Below the pieces are notes generated by a model. That model saw only the letters and a program-made list of their open reading frames with translations, made no database searches and was not told the DNA's origin. Shown here piece after piece: positions 34,125 to 42,388 of a DNA stretch of 64,000 nt (position 1 is its first letter; every line of letters starts with the position of its first letter). Both the position numbers and the translations under genes were made by a program. Origin of the DNA: Thiocystis violascens DSM 198 (GTDB taxonomy: Bacteria; Pseudomonadota; Gammaproteobacteria; Chromatiales; Chromatiaceae). The stretch lies in assembly GCF_000227745.2 (NCBI RefSeq), contig NC_018012.1:4027412-4091411 (forward strand). Reading direction: 5' to 3'.

Positions 34125-34166
34125 AAGTGCTCCATGAAAGCGGTGCACAGATAGCCGCAGGGGCTA

Positions 34167-34439
34167 TCAGCGCCCCTTTGAAAGGTGGCTGGAGATCAGA
34201 AATGCAGATCGTTGCGCGTGGTCAGATGACCATCGAAGAATTCTGCGATATCGCAAGGACGACTCCCAAGAAAGCGTGAGATCGTGCCTAGCGCCTAGCG
34301 CCTTGCGGTGACAGTGGTTCAGCGTGTTGTCGAGACGACAGCGCATGTGCTCGCAGGCATAGAACATGCGGTTCGCGGCGATTGTTGCGGTGGTTTGCAG
34401 GATGGCGTTCAGTTCTGCGCGGTTGGCGATCATGTTCAT
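34167..34439 (-). CDS. Hypothetical small protein (90 aa)
   Basis: ATG 34439 behind CGGAGCC. N-terminal part MNMIANRAELNAILQTTATI and FYACEHMRCRLDNTLNHCH look like a real helical protein; the C-terminal half is arginine/serine-rich and less convincing, so the end may be frameshifted. Unknown function. Confidence 0.4.
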   Translation of the reverse strand: MNMIANRAELNAILQTTATIAANRMFYACEHMRCRLDNTLNHCHRKALGARHDLTLSWESSLRYRRILRWSSDHAQRSAFLISSHLSKGR

Positions 34440-34551
34440 GGCTGGCTCCGTTCGGTGATGTGAGAAACAACACCTGGAGCGAAGCCCCTTCTTCTTGGCG
34501 TATGGCGAGGGCATGAGCACATGTAGGACTCACGCCTCGCCGGTTTGACGT

Positions 34552-34662
34552 TTAACCGTCGTCGTCGAAGAAGTCGGGCATGTCAAAGCCAAAGATGGTC
34601 ATGACGGAAGAGAAGAGGATGAAGTCAATGCGGAAAGCGATCCGCAGTTTGGCCGGTTCCAT
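34552..34662 (-). CDS. Hypothetical micro-protein (36 aa)
   Basis: MEPAKLRIAFRIDFILFSSV through FGFDMPDFFDDDG; amphipathic, with an acidic C-terminal tail. CGGAGC is seven bases before the ATG. Same leader pattern (ACGGAGC) as its downstream neighbours, which suggests a related group. The longer frame from 34830 has no ribosome binding site. Confidence 0.4.
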   Translation of the reverse strand: MEPAKLRIAFRIDFILFSSVMTIFGFDMPDFFDDDG

Positions 34663-35403
34663 AAGAGTGCTCCGTTGATGCCAGAACAGACAGCCTGTAC
34701 TGGTCACACAGGCCGAAAACCCATCTTCAGGGTATTTCCCCTTGCTCGGAGGCAGGGATTGCGCGAGGATCAAACGTGGCAGAGAGAATTGACGATCTGA
34801 TTCGCGAAAAGGGGAAAACCGGGGTTCCATAAGGGGCTGATTGTAGCTTTGGAATCCGAAGTGGGGTAGCGATCAGTTCCCGGTATGAAGGGGATTGAGC
34901 TTAATCAACTATCTGTTTTTCAAAAAAATCCAGCAAAAAATTTCAGGGTTTTTGGGGCTGCGATAGTTGGATGCTGACTCTGTTCAGCGTGTGCGTGACA
35001 AGATGGATGGGATCGATCTCTGAGGGTAGTGGCTTTAGTCCATGCTGCGTGAGCTAATGTCGAGGATTGATGCGTTTCCATCTGCGACGAAAATCGCCGC
35101 CAGCATTCTGTGTGGCAGGTATCTGCCTGACGACAAATACAGATTGGCGACCCACCAGCAATTCCCGGCGAACGTCGCATAAGTCAATGATTTAGAAAGA
35201 ATCGCACCTTTGGCAGCAACAACATTTGCAAAACAGCAACTTATCTTATCAATAGGTTAGCGTTCGCGTGGAATTGCTGGCATCCTACGCGCGCTTTTCC
35301 GCTTTTCCGCTTTTCCGCTTTTCCGCTTTTCCGCTTTTCCGCTTTTCCGCTTTTCCGCTTTTCAGAAGCGCAACCCTTTAGAGAAAATAGTCAGAGAAAC
35401 ACG
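34663..35403. other. AT-rich gene-poor region with an octamer array
   Basis: No supported gene; base composition falls well below the surroundings (for example CAAAAAAATCCAGCAAAAAA at 34919). It holds a GCTTTTCC tandem array at 35292-35363. It marks entry into lower-GC accessory DNA. Confidence 0.5.
35292..35363 (+). repeat. Tandem GCTTTTCC octamer array, 9 copies
   Basis: Nine nearly perfect octamers, 40 bases before the start of the next gene. Like the heptamer arrays at 14785, 28531 and 55880 it is placed next to a coding boundary. Confidence 0.9.
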
Positions 35404-35769
35404 ATGAAGCAACTGAAACGAATTATCAGTGCGAGCTTTGTGCTTACTGTTATCTTGACAGATATAGCAATGGCTGGAAAGGAATTGTTTGTTACCATTG
35501 ATTGCAATGACAAATACTGCACGGCTAAATTATGGGAGCGAGGCTGGCTTTCAAACACTATTCAGCAAACAGAGACGCTTAAACGTAAGTCCGATGGTTC
35601 TTTCGTAGGAACTGGGAAAGGAGGCGTCACACTCAGATTTTCCCCCAACAGAGATCCGATGTGGTTCCTCATCAGGGGAAAAGACGGGACACTAAAAATG
35701 CCCTTCGGTTGCGCCGCAAGCAAAGACGATGTTGATTACGTTTGCTTGATGGCTGAATATACTGACTAG
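35404..35769 (+). CDS. Small secreted protein of unknown function
   Basis: 121 residues with a signal peptide (IISASFVLTVILTDIAMAGK), four cysteines in the mature part (DCNDKYC, GCAASK, VCLMAE), no known family. Codon use is AT-richer than the core genes, suggesting recent acquisition. First gene of a low-GC plus-strand group that ends at IS copy 3. Confidence 0.65.
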   Translation: MKQLKRIISASFVLTVILTDIAMAGKELFVTIDCNDKYCTAKLWERGWLSNTIQQTETLKRKSDGSFVGTGKGGVTLRFSPNRDPMWFLIRGKDGTLKMPFGCAASKDDVDYVCLMAEYTD

Positions 35770-35852
35770 CCCGGCAGGGTACGCATCGCGTACCTTTTCC
35801 GTGCGCCAAACAAAAACGATCTAACCTTATTCGTTAGGCGCACCAAGGCAGA

Positions 35853-36467
35853 ATGGTTGACACCAATATGGAACCGATACCAAGCGAAGTTGATGAAGCC
35901 TTCGAGATTCTTCTGGAAGAGATTGAGGAAGTAGTCAACAAACATTTCGACGCCTTGGCGTCAGCGGGTTCGGAACGCAACATCACGGATGCGAAGCAAA
36001 TCTTAGAGCGTGCCGAAAAACTCTCCGACTACCGTCAAAAAGTCTCGGCTATCCGCAAAGAATGGCGGACGTTACAGATCGTAAGCGTCGAGCCCCCAGC
36101 AACGCCAAAACAACCCCAACCTAAGCCGCAGCAACCTACTCCTTCGGGACGGCTAGCCCGAGGCCAACGAACTCCAGAGGAAGCGTTTTATCTCGCAATC
36201 CTCGACAGCCTCGTGGAGATGGGTGGGTCGGGTCCAATCGCAGCCGTTATCGACCGTGTTCACGAGAAGATGAAAAGCCGGCTCAAAGAACCGGATCTCC
36301 AGCTTTTGAAGTCAACAAATATGCCAAGGTGGCGTAACACAGCGATGTGGGCACGCAACAATCTTAAAGAAGAAAAGCTCATGAAGTCCGACAGCCCTTT
36401 TGGCATCTGGGCAATTACCGAGGCCGGAAAGGCATGGGCCAAATTGGAGCACGATAAAAAAGTGTAG
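35853..36467 (+). CDS. Protein with Mrr N-terminal-like winged-helix domain
   Basis: 204 residues. The N-terminal helical part (EAFEILLEEIEEVVNKHFDA) and a Pro-rich linker lead to a domain from about 110: RTPEEAFYLAILDSLVEMGG, NTAMWARNNLKEEKLM and GIWAITEAGKAWAKLE. This pattern is the Mrr_N-like domain of restriction proteins, but no nuclease domain follows. It might be a DNA-binding regulator or a detached subunit of a defence system. A GTTAGGC core lies 15 bases before its start. Confidence 0.6.
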   Translation: MVDTNMEPIPSEVDEAFEILLEEIEEVVNKHFDALASAGSERNITDAKQILERAEKLSDYRQKVSAIRKEWRTLQIVSVEPPATPKQPQPKPQQPTPSGRLARGQRTPEEAFYLAILDSLVEMGGSGPIAAVIDRVHEKMKSRLKEPDLQLLKSTNMPRWRNTAMWARNNLKEEKLMKSDSPFGIWAITEAGKAWAKLEHDKKV

Positions 36468-36532
36468 CGCAAACCGAAACGGGTGCTAGCGCATTTCAAT
36501 GTGATACTGCGTCAGAAACGCCAAGACCAGAA

Positions 36533-36802
36533 ATGTCCTACGACGATGACACTTCGCTTTACTCGCTGACGCCAACGGGTTGGGATGCTGACGAATTACA
36601 CCCGAAAGCCGTGGAAAGATGGAGTCGCCACGTATCCCAAGCTTCCCCGTGGTCACGGGAATACGTAACTTGGACCTGCCTGTGGGCAGATCAAGAAATT
36701 CCTCGCTCGCAGCGAGACGGACTACGCGCCGCGCACCGAGATTTTATGGGCACTCCTAGCCGCTGGGGCAACCGTGAAACTACCATCGGGGAACCGCTCT
36801 AA
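36533..36802 (+). CDS. Hypothetical protein (89 aa)
   Basis: MSYDDDTSLYSLTPTGWDAD and ERWSRHVSQASPWSREYVTW; acidic start, Trp-rich, soluble, no family recognised. Weak ribosome binding site. Second frame of the same putative cassette as the Mrr-N-like gene. Confidence 0.45.
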   Translation: MSYDDDTSLYSLTPTGWDADELHPKAVERWSRHVSQASPWSREYVTWTCLWADQEIPRSQRDGLRAAHRDFMGTPSRWGNRETTIGEPL

Positions 36803-36918
36803 CAGGTTTGCATGAAAAGAACGCTAACATACGCATCAAAAGCGAGCGCGCGCCACAGGCGTCGTGCTAATTCGATAGGTCGTCAGGGGCACGCGTCGCT
36901 TTAGGCTGCACGTTAGGC
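36797..36918 (+). other. Possible integron attC-like boundary
   Basis: The stretch starts CTCTAAC at the end of the preceding gene, has internal GC-rich inverted segments (GCGAGCGCGCGCCACAGG; CACGCGTCGC), and ends CGTTAGGC at 36911-36918, 17 bases before the next start. The 3' core GTTAGGC equals the attC R' consensus GTTRRRY; a second GTTAGGC is at 35832-35838 before the Mrr-N-like gene. The R'' pairing is imperfect and there is no integrase in the window. Confidence 0.3.
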
Positions 36919-36935
36919 AACACAACCACAGCATC

Positions 36936-37097
36936 ATGCCCTCAAACTTGCACTTACAACTCGCGGAGATCGCGAACCTCTATGATCGGCTCGTGTCCAT
37001 CTTGCCGCCTGATAAATGGGAAGACATAGACTCTCTTGCGCCTCCTTTAGGAAAGGAAGTATTTCAAATCACTTACGCCATAGATCGGTTAACAGAC
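36936..37097 (+). pseudogene. Hypothetical gene truncated by IS copy 3
   Basis: MPSNLHLQLAEIANLYDRLV and VFQITYAIDRLTD, 54 codons, then the sequence enters the IS (the frame closes inside it at 37160). The remainder is not visible after the IS, so this too involved a deletion or a different end. Unknown function. Confidence 0.55.
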
Positions 37098-38392
37098 CAG
37101 GGCAATCGCATCAACGCATTAGCGCATACTGTTAGACAATCCGTACTGCGGCCCCAATGATTTGAGTCTTTAGAATCTTGGGGAGATCTCGCCGATGTGC
37201 GACTTGAGTGTGGAGCGATCGATTGCGCACCATTTTGCCCCGCTGGACGAGCCGCGCAGCGCGATCCAACGACGGCACCTCTTAAGTGAGATGATCGTGA
37301 TCACCATCGCGGCGTCCTTCAGTGGCGCCGACGGTTGGGTGGGTGTCGAGACGTTCGGACAGGCCAAGGAGGCGTGGCTGCGCACGTTTCTGAAACTGCC
37401 CGCGGGCATTCCGTCGCACGACACCTTCGGGCGGGTGTTTGCGCTCATCGATCCCGCACAGTTTGCCGCCTGCTTTCGCCAATGGAGCGCGTCGGTGGCC
37501 GAACTGATCCCCGAAGAGATCATTGCCGTCGATGGCAAGACCCTGCGCCGCTCCCACAGCCGCGGCAAGGGCTTGGCGGCGTTGCACCTGGTCAGTGCCT
37601 GGGCGACGGCCAATCGGGTGGTGCTCGGACAGGTCGCCACCGACGCCAAATCCAATGAGATCACGGCCATTCCACGTCTGCTGGAGTGGCTGAAGCTGGA
37701 GGGCTGCATCGTCACCATCGACGCCATGGGCTGCCAGACCAAGATTGCCGCGCAGATCATCCACCAGGGAGGGGACTATGTGCTCGCGCTCAAAGGCAAC
37801 CAGGAAACGCTGGCCGCCGAGGTCGAGGAGGCGTTCATCGACGCCGACGCCAGAGGCTACGCCGGTGTCGATTCGGCATTCCTCGAAACCGTCGAGCGAG
37901 GGCATGGTCGTCTCGAAACCCGTCGCTACCAAACCTTGGGCGATCTTTCCGGCGTGCCGCACAGCGCCTCGTGGGAGGCAATGAACATGATCGGCATGGT
38001 TGAATCGCGCCGTGAGGTCGCCGGCAAGGTCTCGGTCGAGACCCGCTATTTCATTGGCAGCATCGGCACCAGCGCCGCGCGCTTTGCCCACGCAGTACGC
38101 GGTCACTGGGGCATCGAAAACGGGTTGCATTGGAATCTCGATATCGCCTTTCGTGAGGATGAGTGCCGTGTCCGCGATCCGGTGGCGCGCGAGAATCTTG
38201 CCGTCCTGCGTCACCTCGCCCTCTCGCGCCTCAAGAATGACGGCACCAAGCTCGGCATCCAGAACAAACGCTTGAAAGCCGGTTGGGACGAGTCCTACCT
38301 GTCGAAATTGCTCTTCGAGTCGCCTCAGAGGAAGGGCGACGCTGATACATCGGTACCCGCTAATGTTAGCAGCGCTTGATGCGATTGCCCTG
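37098..38392 (+). mobile_element. ISAs1-family insertion sequence, copy 3
   Basis: 1295 bases, same ends and orientation as copy 2. Flanks GTTAACAGAC (left) and AAGAGCGGAC (right) do not form a duplication, implying loss of one flank after insertion. Confidence 0.93.
37195..38379 (+). CDS. ISAs1-family transposase (copy 3)
   Basis: Intact 394-residue DDE transposase, protein identical to copies 1 and 2. Confidence 0.95.
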   Translation: MCDLSVERSIAHHFAPLDEPRSAIQRRHLLSEMIVITIAASFSGADGWVGVETFGQAKEAWLRTFLKLPAGIPSHDTFGRVFALIDPAQFAACFRQWSASVAELIPEEIIAVDGKTLRRSHSRGKGLAALHLVSAWATANRVVLGQVATDAKSNEITAIPRLLEWLKLEGCIVTIDAMGCQTKIAAQIIHQGGDYVLALKGNQETLAAEVEEAFIDADARGYAGVDSAFLETVERGHGRLETRRYQTLGDLSGVPHSASWEAMNMIGMVESRREVAGKVSVETRYFIGSIGTSAARFAHAVRGHWGIENGLHWNLDIAFREDECRVRDPVARENLAVLRHLALSRLKNDGTKLGIQNKRLKAGWDESYLSKLLFESPQRKGDADTSVPANVSSA

Positions 38393-38515
38393 AAGAGCGG
38401 ACCCCGTAAACGGCGCGGCGCTCATTCTGAAAAAGTGTGCGAGCGAGGCGGTCGGGTAACTGGCCGTCCTACCGCGATGCTTCCTTAGATGTCGCGTAAT
38501 CGAAGATCGAAAAAT

Positions 38516-38995
38516 ATGAAACCAGTCGTCTATGTCGAATCTTCGGTAATCAGTTACCTCACCTCACGCCCGAGTCGTGACGTTGTGATTGCCGGACGGC
38601 AGGCAATTACACTTGACTGGTGGGAAAATGAAAGGGGACGATTTGAACTGAGAATCTCAGCGTTGGTCGAAGAAGAGATTAGCCGTGGTGATACGTCTGC
38701 ATCAGAACGTCGGCTTATGATGGTCGCAGACATTCCGAACGTATCCGTTTCCGACGATGCTGTGTCGCTTGCTGAAAGCCTGATTAACCAGAAAGCAATC
38801 CCGTTAGGAAGCGAAGACGACGCCCTTCATGTCGCTATTGCGGCAACCCAGGGCGCGGATTATTTACTGACGTGGAATTTCAAACATATCAACAACGCTG
38901 AGACCAAGAAATCGATTGCTCAGATTGTAGAGTCTGTTGGCTACGTATGCCCTCAGCTATGTTCTCCAGAAGAACTTGGAGGTAGTCATGATTAA
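38516..38995 (+). CDS. PIN-domain protein, probable VapC-like toxin
   Basis: 159 residues from MKPVVYVESSVISYLTSRPS. PIN-type acidic residues are in VYVESSVIS, LGSEDDALHVAIAATQGADY and LLTWNFKHINNAETKK, as in VapC RNases that cleave tRNA or rRNA. A start nine codons upstream (MSRNRRSKN) is possible. It overlaps the next small gene by 8 bases, forming a toxin-antitoxin pair with the toxin first, the reverse of classical vapBC. Confidence 0.8.
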   Translation: MKPVVYVESSVISYLTSRPSRDVVIAGRQAITLDWWENERGRFELRISALVEEEISRGDTSASERRLMMVADIPNVSVSDDAVSLAESLINQKAIPLGSEDDALHVAIAATQGADYLLTWNFKHINNAETKKSIAQIVESVGYVCPQLCSPEELGGSHD

Positions 38996-39161
38996 AGATC
39001 CTATTGTTGAGGAAGTCCGCAAATATCGTGACGAGCATGTCGCTGCTTATGGCCATGATATTAAGCGCATTGCTGCTTCTCTTCGCGAGCGCGAAGCAAA
39101 ATCCCAAAGGCTCTTGTTGAATCCAGGCCCGAAGTATTTGCTGCGAAAGACTGGAAGCTAA
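38988..39161 (+). CDS. Probable antitoxin partner of the PIN protein (57 aa)
   Basis: MIKDPIVEEVRKYRDEHVAA and DIKRIAASLREREAKSQRLL match the short helical proteins that commonly follow this PIN subgroup. Its ATG sits within the toxin 3' end behind GGAGG (38977-38981). No AbrB or Phd motif, so DNA binding is uncertain; neutralisation by direct binding is the expected role. Confidence 0.7.
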   Translation: MIKDPIVEEVRKYRDEHVAAYGHDIKRIAASLREREAKSQRLLLNPGPKYLLRKTGS

Positions 39162-39436
39162 CGAATAAAGGTCAGAACGTTCAAATAAGGATCTGAGTTC
39201 AGAGCGTTAGAAATCTAAATTGAGGTGCCACATAGCGCCGATTTTCTTGGCGTTTTCAAGTAATACGCGACGCTCATTTGATTACCTTCAACCATTTGAG
39301 AAACTGCTGTTCTTGGCGATGTATGCTTGGTGTCTCTTCGTCACCTTCGCAACCCGCCGATCTCCTGGGAGATGCGTTCGTTGTTTGCCTCTGGCAGGTC
39401 GAGCCGTTCGTGCAACCCGGTCTCCAACCTACGTGC

Positions 39437-42046
39437 CTAATCCACCATTTTCTTGAGCCGATACAGATTCTCCAGTGCATCCCTCGGCGTCAGACTGTCG
39501 GGGTCGATGCCGCGCAGTACGGCACACAGCGGATGTTCCGGCGTCGGTTCGGGTTTGGCGATGAGCGGAAACAGCGACAGTTGCACCGCCTCCCGCTCGG
39601 CGTGGCGCCGGGCGGCCTCTTCCAGTTCACGCAACCGTTCCCGCGCACGCGCGATCACGGGCGCGGGCACGCCAGCGAGCGCCGCGACCGCCAGACCGTA
39701 ACTCTGATTCGCCGGCCCATCGCGCAAGGCGTGCATGAAGACGATGGAGGTGCCGTGCTCGACCGCGTCCAGATGGACGTTGGCGATGCCGGGGTATTCC
39801 TCCGGCAGCGTGGTCAGCTCGAAATAATGGGTCGCGAACAGGCTGTAGGCACCGATCCGGGTCGCGAGTTCCACCCCGCAGGACCAGGCCAGCGAGAGTC
39901 CGTCGAAGGTGCTGGTGCCACGCCCGACCTCGTCCATCAGCACCAGACTCTGGTCGGTGGCGTTGTTCAGGATATTGGCCGTCTCCTCCATCTCCACCAT
40001 GAAGGTCGAGCGCCCTCCGGCCAGGTCGTCGGAGGCGCCGATGCGCGAGAAGATGCGGTCAACCGGGCCGATGGTCGCGGCGCGCGCCGGGACGAAGCTT
40101 CCGACATGGGCGAGCAGCACGATCAGCGCGTTCTGGCGCATGTAGGTGGATTTGCCGCCCATGTTGGGGCCGGTGATGACCAGCATCCGCCGCCGGGCGT
40201 CCATGCGCAGACCGTTGGCGACGAAGGGAATGTCGATGACGCCCTCGACCACCGGATGACGCCCGTCCTCGATCTCGATCGATGCCGTGTCGGTGAGTTG
40301 CGGGCAGTTCCAATTCAGGGACTCGGCGCGCTCGGCCAGATTCGCGATGACATCGAGTGTCGCAATGCCGGCCGCGCTGGTCTGCAAGGGGGGTAACGAC
40401 TCCGCCAGCCGGCCCAGCAGTTCCTCGTAGAGCGCCTTCTCGCGCGCCAGCGACCGCTCGCGGCTGCTCAAAATCTGGTCCTCGAACCGCTTGAGTTCGG
40501 GGGTGATATACCGCTCCGCGTCCTTCAGGGTCTGACGGCGGACATAATCCAGTGGCGCCCGCCCGGCCTGCGCGCGATGGATTTCGATGTAATAGCCGTG
40601 GACGCGGTTGTAGCCGACCTTGAGTCCGGGGATGCCGGTGCGTTCGCGTTCGCGGGTCTCCAACTCCAGCAGAAAGCGATCGGCGTTGCTCGACAGGTCG
40701 CGCAGTTGATCCAGTTCTTCATCGAAACCGGGGGCGATCACCCCGCCGTCGCGGATCAGCATCGGCGGTTGGGCGAGGATGGCGCGCGTGAGCAGATCGC
40801 GGGTGTCGGGATGCTCGCCGATGTCGGCATCCAGACGCGCGAGCAAGGGATCCTCGATGCCGGCCAGCAGGTCGTGCAACGCCGGGAAGATCGCGAGCGA
40901 ATCGCGCAGCACGGCGAGATCGCGTGGGCGTGCCGTGCCCAGGGCAATGCGCGCGAGGATGCGTTCCAGATCGCCGATGCCCGCCAGCGTCGGGTGCAGG
41001 TCGGACAGATTGCCCTCCGCGATCAGCGTGCGGATCGCGGAATGGCGCTCGCGTACCGCGATCCGGTCGCGCAGCGGGCGATGCAGCCAGCGGCGCAGCA
41101 GACGGCTGCCCATGGCGGTGGCCGTGCGGTCCAGCACCCCGGCCAGGGTGTGTTCGGCGCGACCGCTCAGACTCTCGGTGAGTTCCAGATTGCGGCGGGT
41201 CGCGGCGTCGAGGATGAGCGCCTCGTCGCGTTGTTCGGTGATCAGGCCGCGCAGATGGGGCAGGGCGGCGAACTGGGTGTCGCGAACATACTGGAGCAGA
41301 CAGCCGGCTGCTCCGACCGCCAACCGCAGACTGGCGCAGCCGAAGCCGGTCAGGTCGCGGGTGCCGAACTGCTGGCAGAGCAGCCGCTCGCCGCTGTCCG
41401 GATCCAGATGCCAGACCGGGCGGCGGGCGATGCCGTGTTCGATGCGCAGATCGCTCGGAAGCGAGCTGTCTTCCGCGACCAGAATCTCGGCCGGCTTGAG
41501 CCGCTCCAACTCGCTGGCCAGCGCCTCGCGGGTCGCGACCTCCAGCACCGAAAAACGTCCGCTGGAGAGTTCCAGCGCCGCCAGTCCATAGCCGTCCTTG
41601 CCCTCCGCGATGGCGGCCAGAAGATTCTCCCGCCGCTCTTCCAGCAATGCCTCGTCGGTCAGGGTGCCGGGCGTCACCACGCGGGTCACCCGGCGTTCCA
41701 CCGGACCCTTGCTCTTGGCCGGGTCGCCGATCTGCTCGCAAATTGCCGCCGAGACGCCCTTGCGCACCAGCTTGGCGAGATAGCCCTCCAGCGTGTGATA
41801 GGGCACCCCCGCCATCGGGATCGGGCGCCCGGCGGACTGGCCGCGTTTGGTCAGAGTAATGTCGAGCAGCCGCGCCGCCCGCTCGGCATCCTCGAAAAAG
41901 AGTTCGTAGAAGTCCCCCATGCGATAGAACAGCAGCAGGTCCGGGTAGTCCGCCTTGAGACGCAGATAGTGCTGCATCACGGGCGTATGCTGGGCGAGAT
42001 CGTCGGGGTCGACCGATGAGTCCGGCTTGCTGCCAGGCGCTTTCAT
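39437..42046 (-). CDS. mutS: DNA mismatch repair protein MutS
   Basis: 869 residues from ATG 42046. Mismatch-recognition motif LLFYRMGDFYELFFEDAE (Phe-x-Glu) near the N-terminus, connector and lever domains, then the ABC-type ATPase: Walker A GPNMGGKSTYMRQNAL, signature SDDLAGGRSTFMVEME, Walker B MDEVGRGTSTFDGLSL, and HYFELTTL. Family-normal length supports this start; the frame extends 19 codons further without a site. Confidence 0.97.
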   Translation of the reverse strand: MKAPGSKPDSSVDPDDLAQHTPVMQHYLRLKADYPDLLLFYRMGDFYELFFEDAERAARLLDITLTKRGQSAGRPIPMAGVPYHTLEGYLAKLVRKGVSAAICEQIGDPAKSKGPVERRVTRVVTPGTLTDEALLEERRENLLAAIAEGKDGYGLAALELSSGRFSVLEVATREALASELERLKPAEILVAEDSSLPSDLRIEHGIARRPVWHLDPDSGERLLCQQFGTRDLTGFGCASLRLAVGAAGCLLQYVRDTQFAALPHLRGLITEQRDEALILDAATRRNLELTESLSGRAEHTLAGVLDRTATAMGSRLLRRWLHRPLRDRIAVRERHSAIRTLIAEGNLSDLHPTLAGIGDLERILARIALGTARPRDLAVLRDSLAIFPALHDLLAGIEDPLLARLDADIGEHPDTRDLLTRAILAQPPMLIRDGGVIAPGFDEELDQLRDLSSNADRFLLELETRERERTGIPGLKVGYNRVHGYYIEIHRAQAGRAPLDYVRRQTLKDAERYITPELKRFEDQILSSRERSLAREKALYEELLGRLAESLPPLQTSAAGIATLDVIANLAERAESLNWNCPQLTDTASIEIEDGRHPVVEGVIDIPFVANGLRMDARRRMLVITGPNMGGKSTYMRQNALIVLLAHVGSFVPARAATIGPVDRIFSRIGASDDLAGGRSTFMVEMEETANILNNATDQSLVLMDEVGRGTSTFDGLSLAWSCGVELATRIGAYSLFATHYFELTTLPEEYPGIANVHLDAVEHGTSIVFMHALRDGPANQSYGLAVAALAGVPAPVIARARERLRELEEAARRHAEREAVQLSLFPLIAKPEPTPEHPLCAVLRGIDPDSLTPRDALENLYRLKKMVD

Positions 42047-42388
42047 CGAGCGGTATCCTGGTGCGCGCACTCCTGCGCGATGCGTGGGAGATGGGCGGGC
42101 CATGCGACCAGTTGGTTGGTGTCGCCGGCGGGATGGGTCGGGGTCAATCGTGCAATCGGAATATCGAGCCTGGGCATGCTGTCTTGAAACCGGTGGACGC
42201 GGAATAAGGGAAGGTTCGGCTAGTCTAAACCGCGCCCGGCATGGTCTGCATTGTTTCGGGAGGCGATCCTCGATGTAGTGCGTCCATCGAATCGCGACCG
42301 GATCGCGTCTGGGACAGCCGCCGGGGCTTCCCTGTACAATCCCGCATCGATACGCAACCTCCGCGCCATGGCCGGGAGGGGTTGCGCC

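Noticed and set aside
34920..35180. 86-codon minus frame in AT-rich DNA
   Set aside because: No ribosome binding site, irregular composition rich in Cys and His, no partner.
40577..42019. 480-codon plus-strand frame
   Set aside because: Antisense shadow of mutS, a consequence of high GC third positions.
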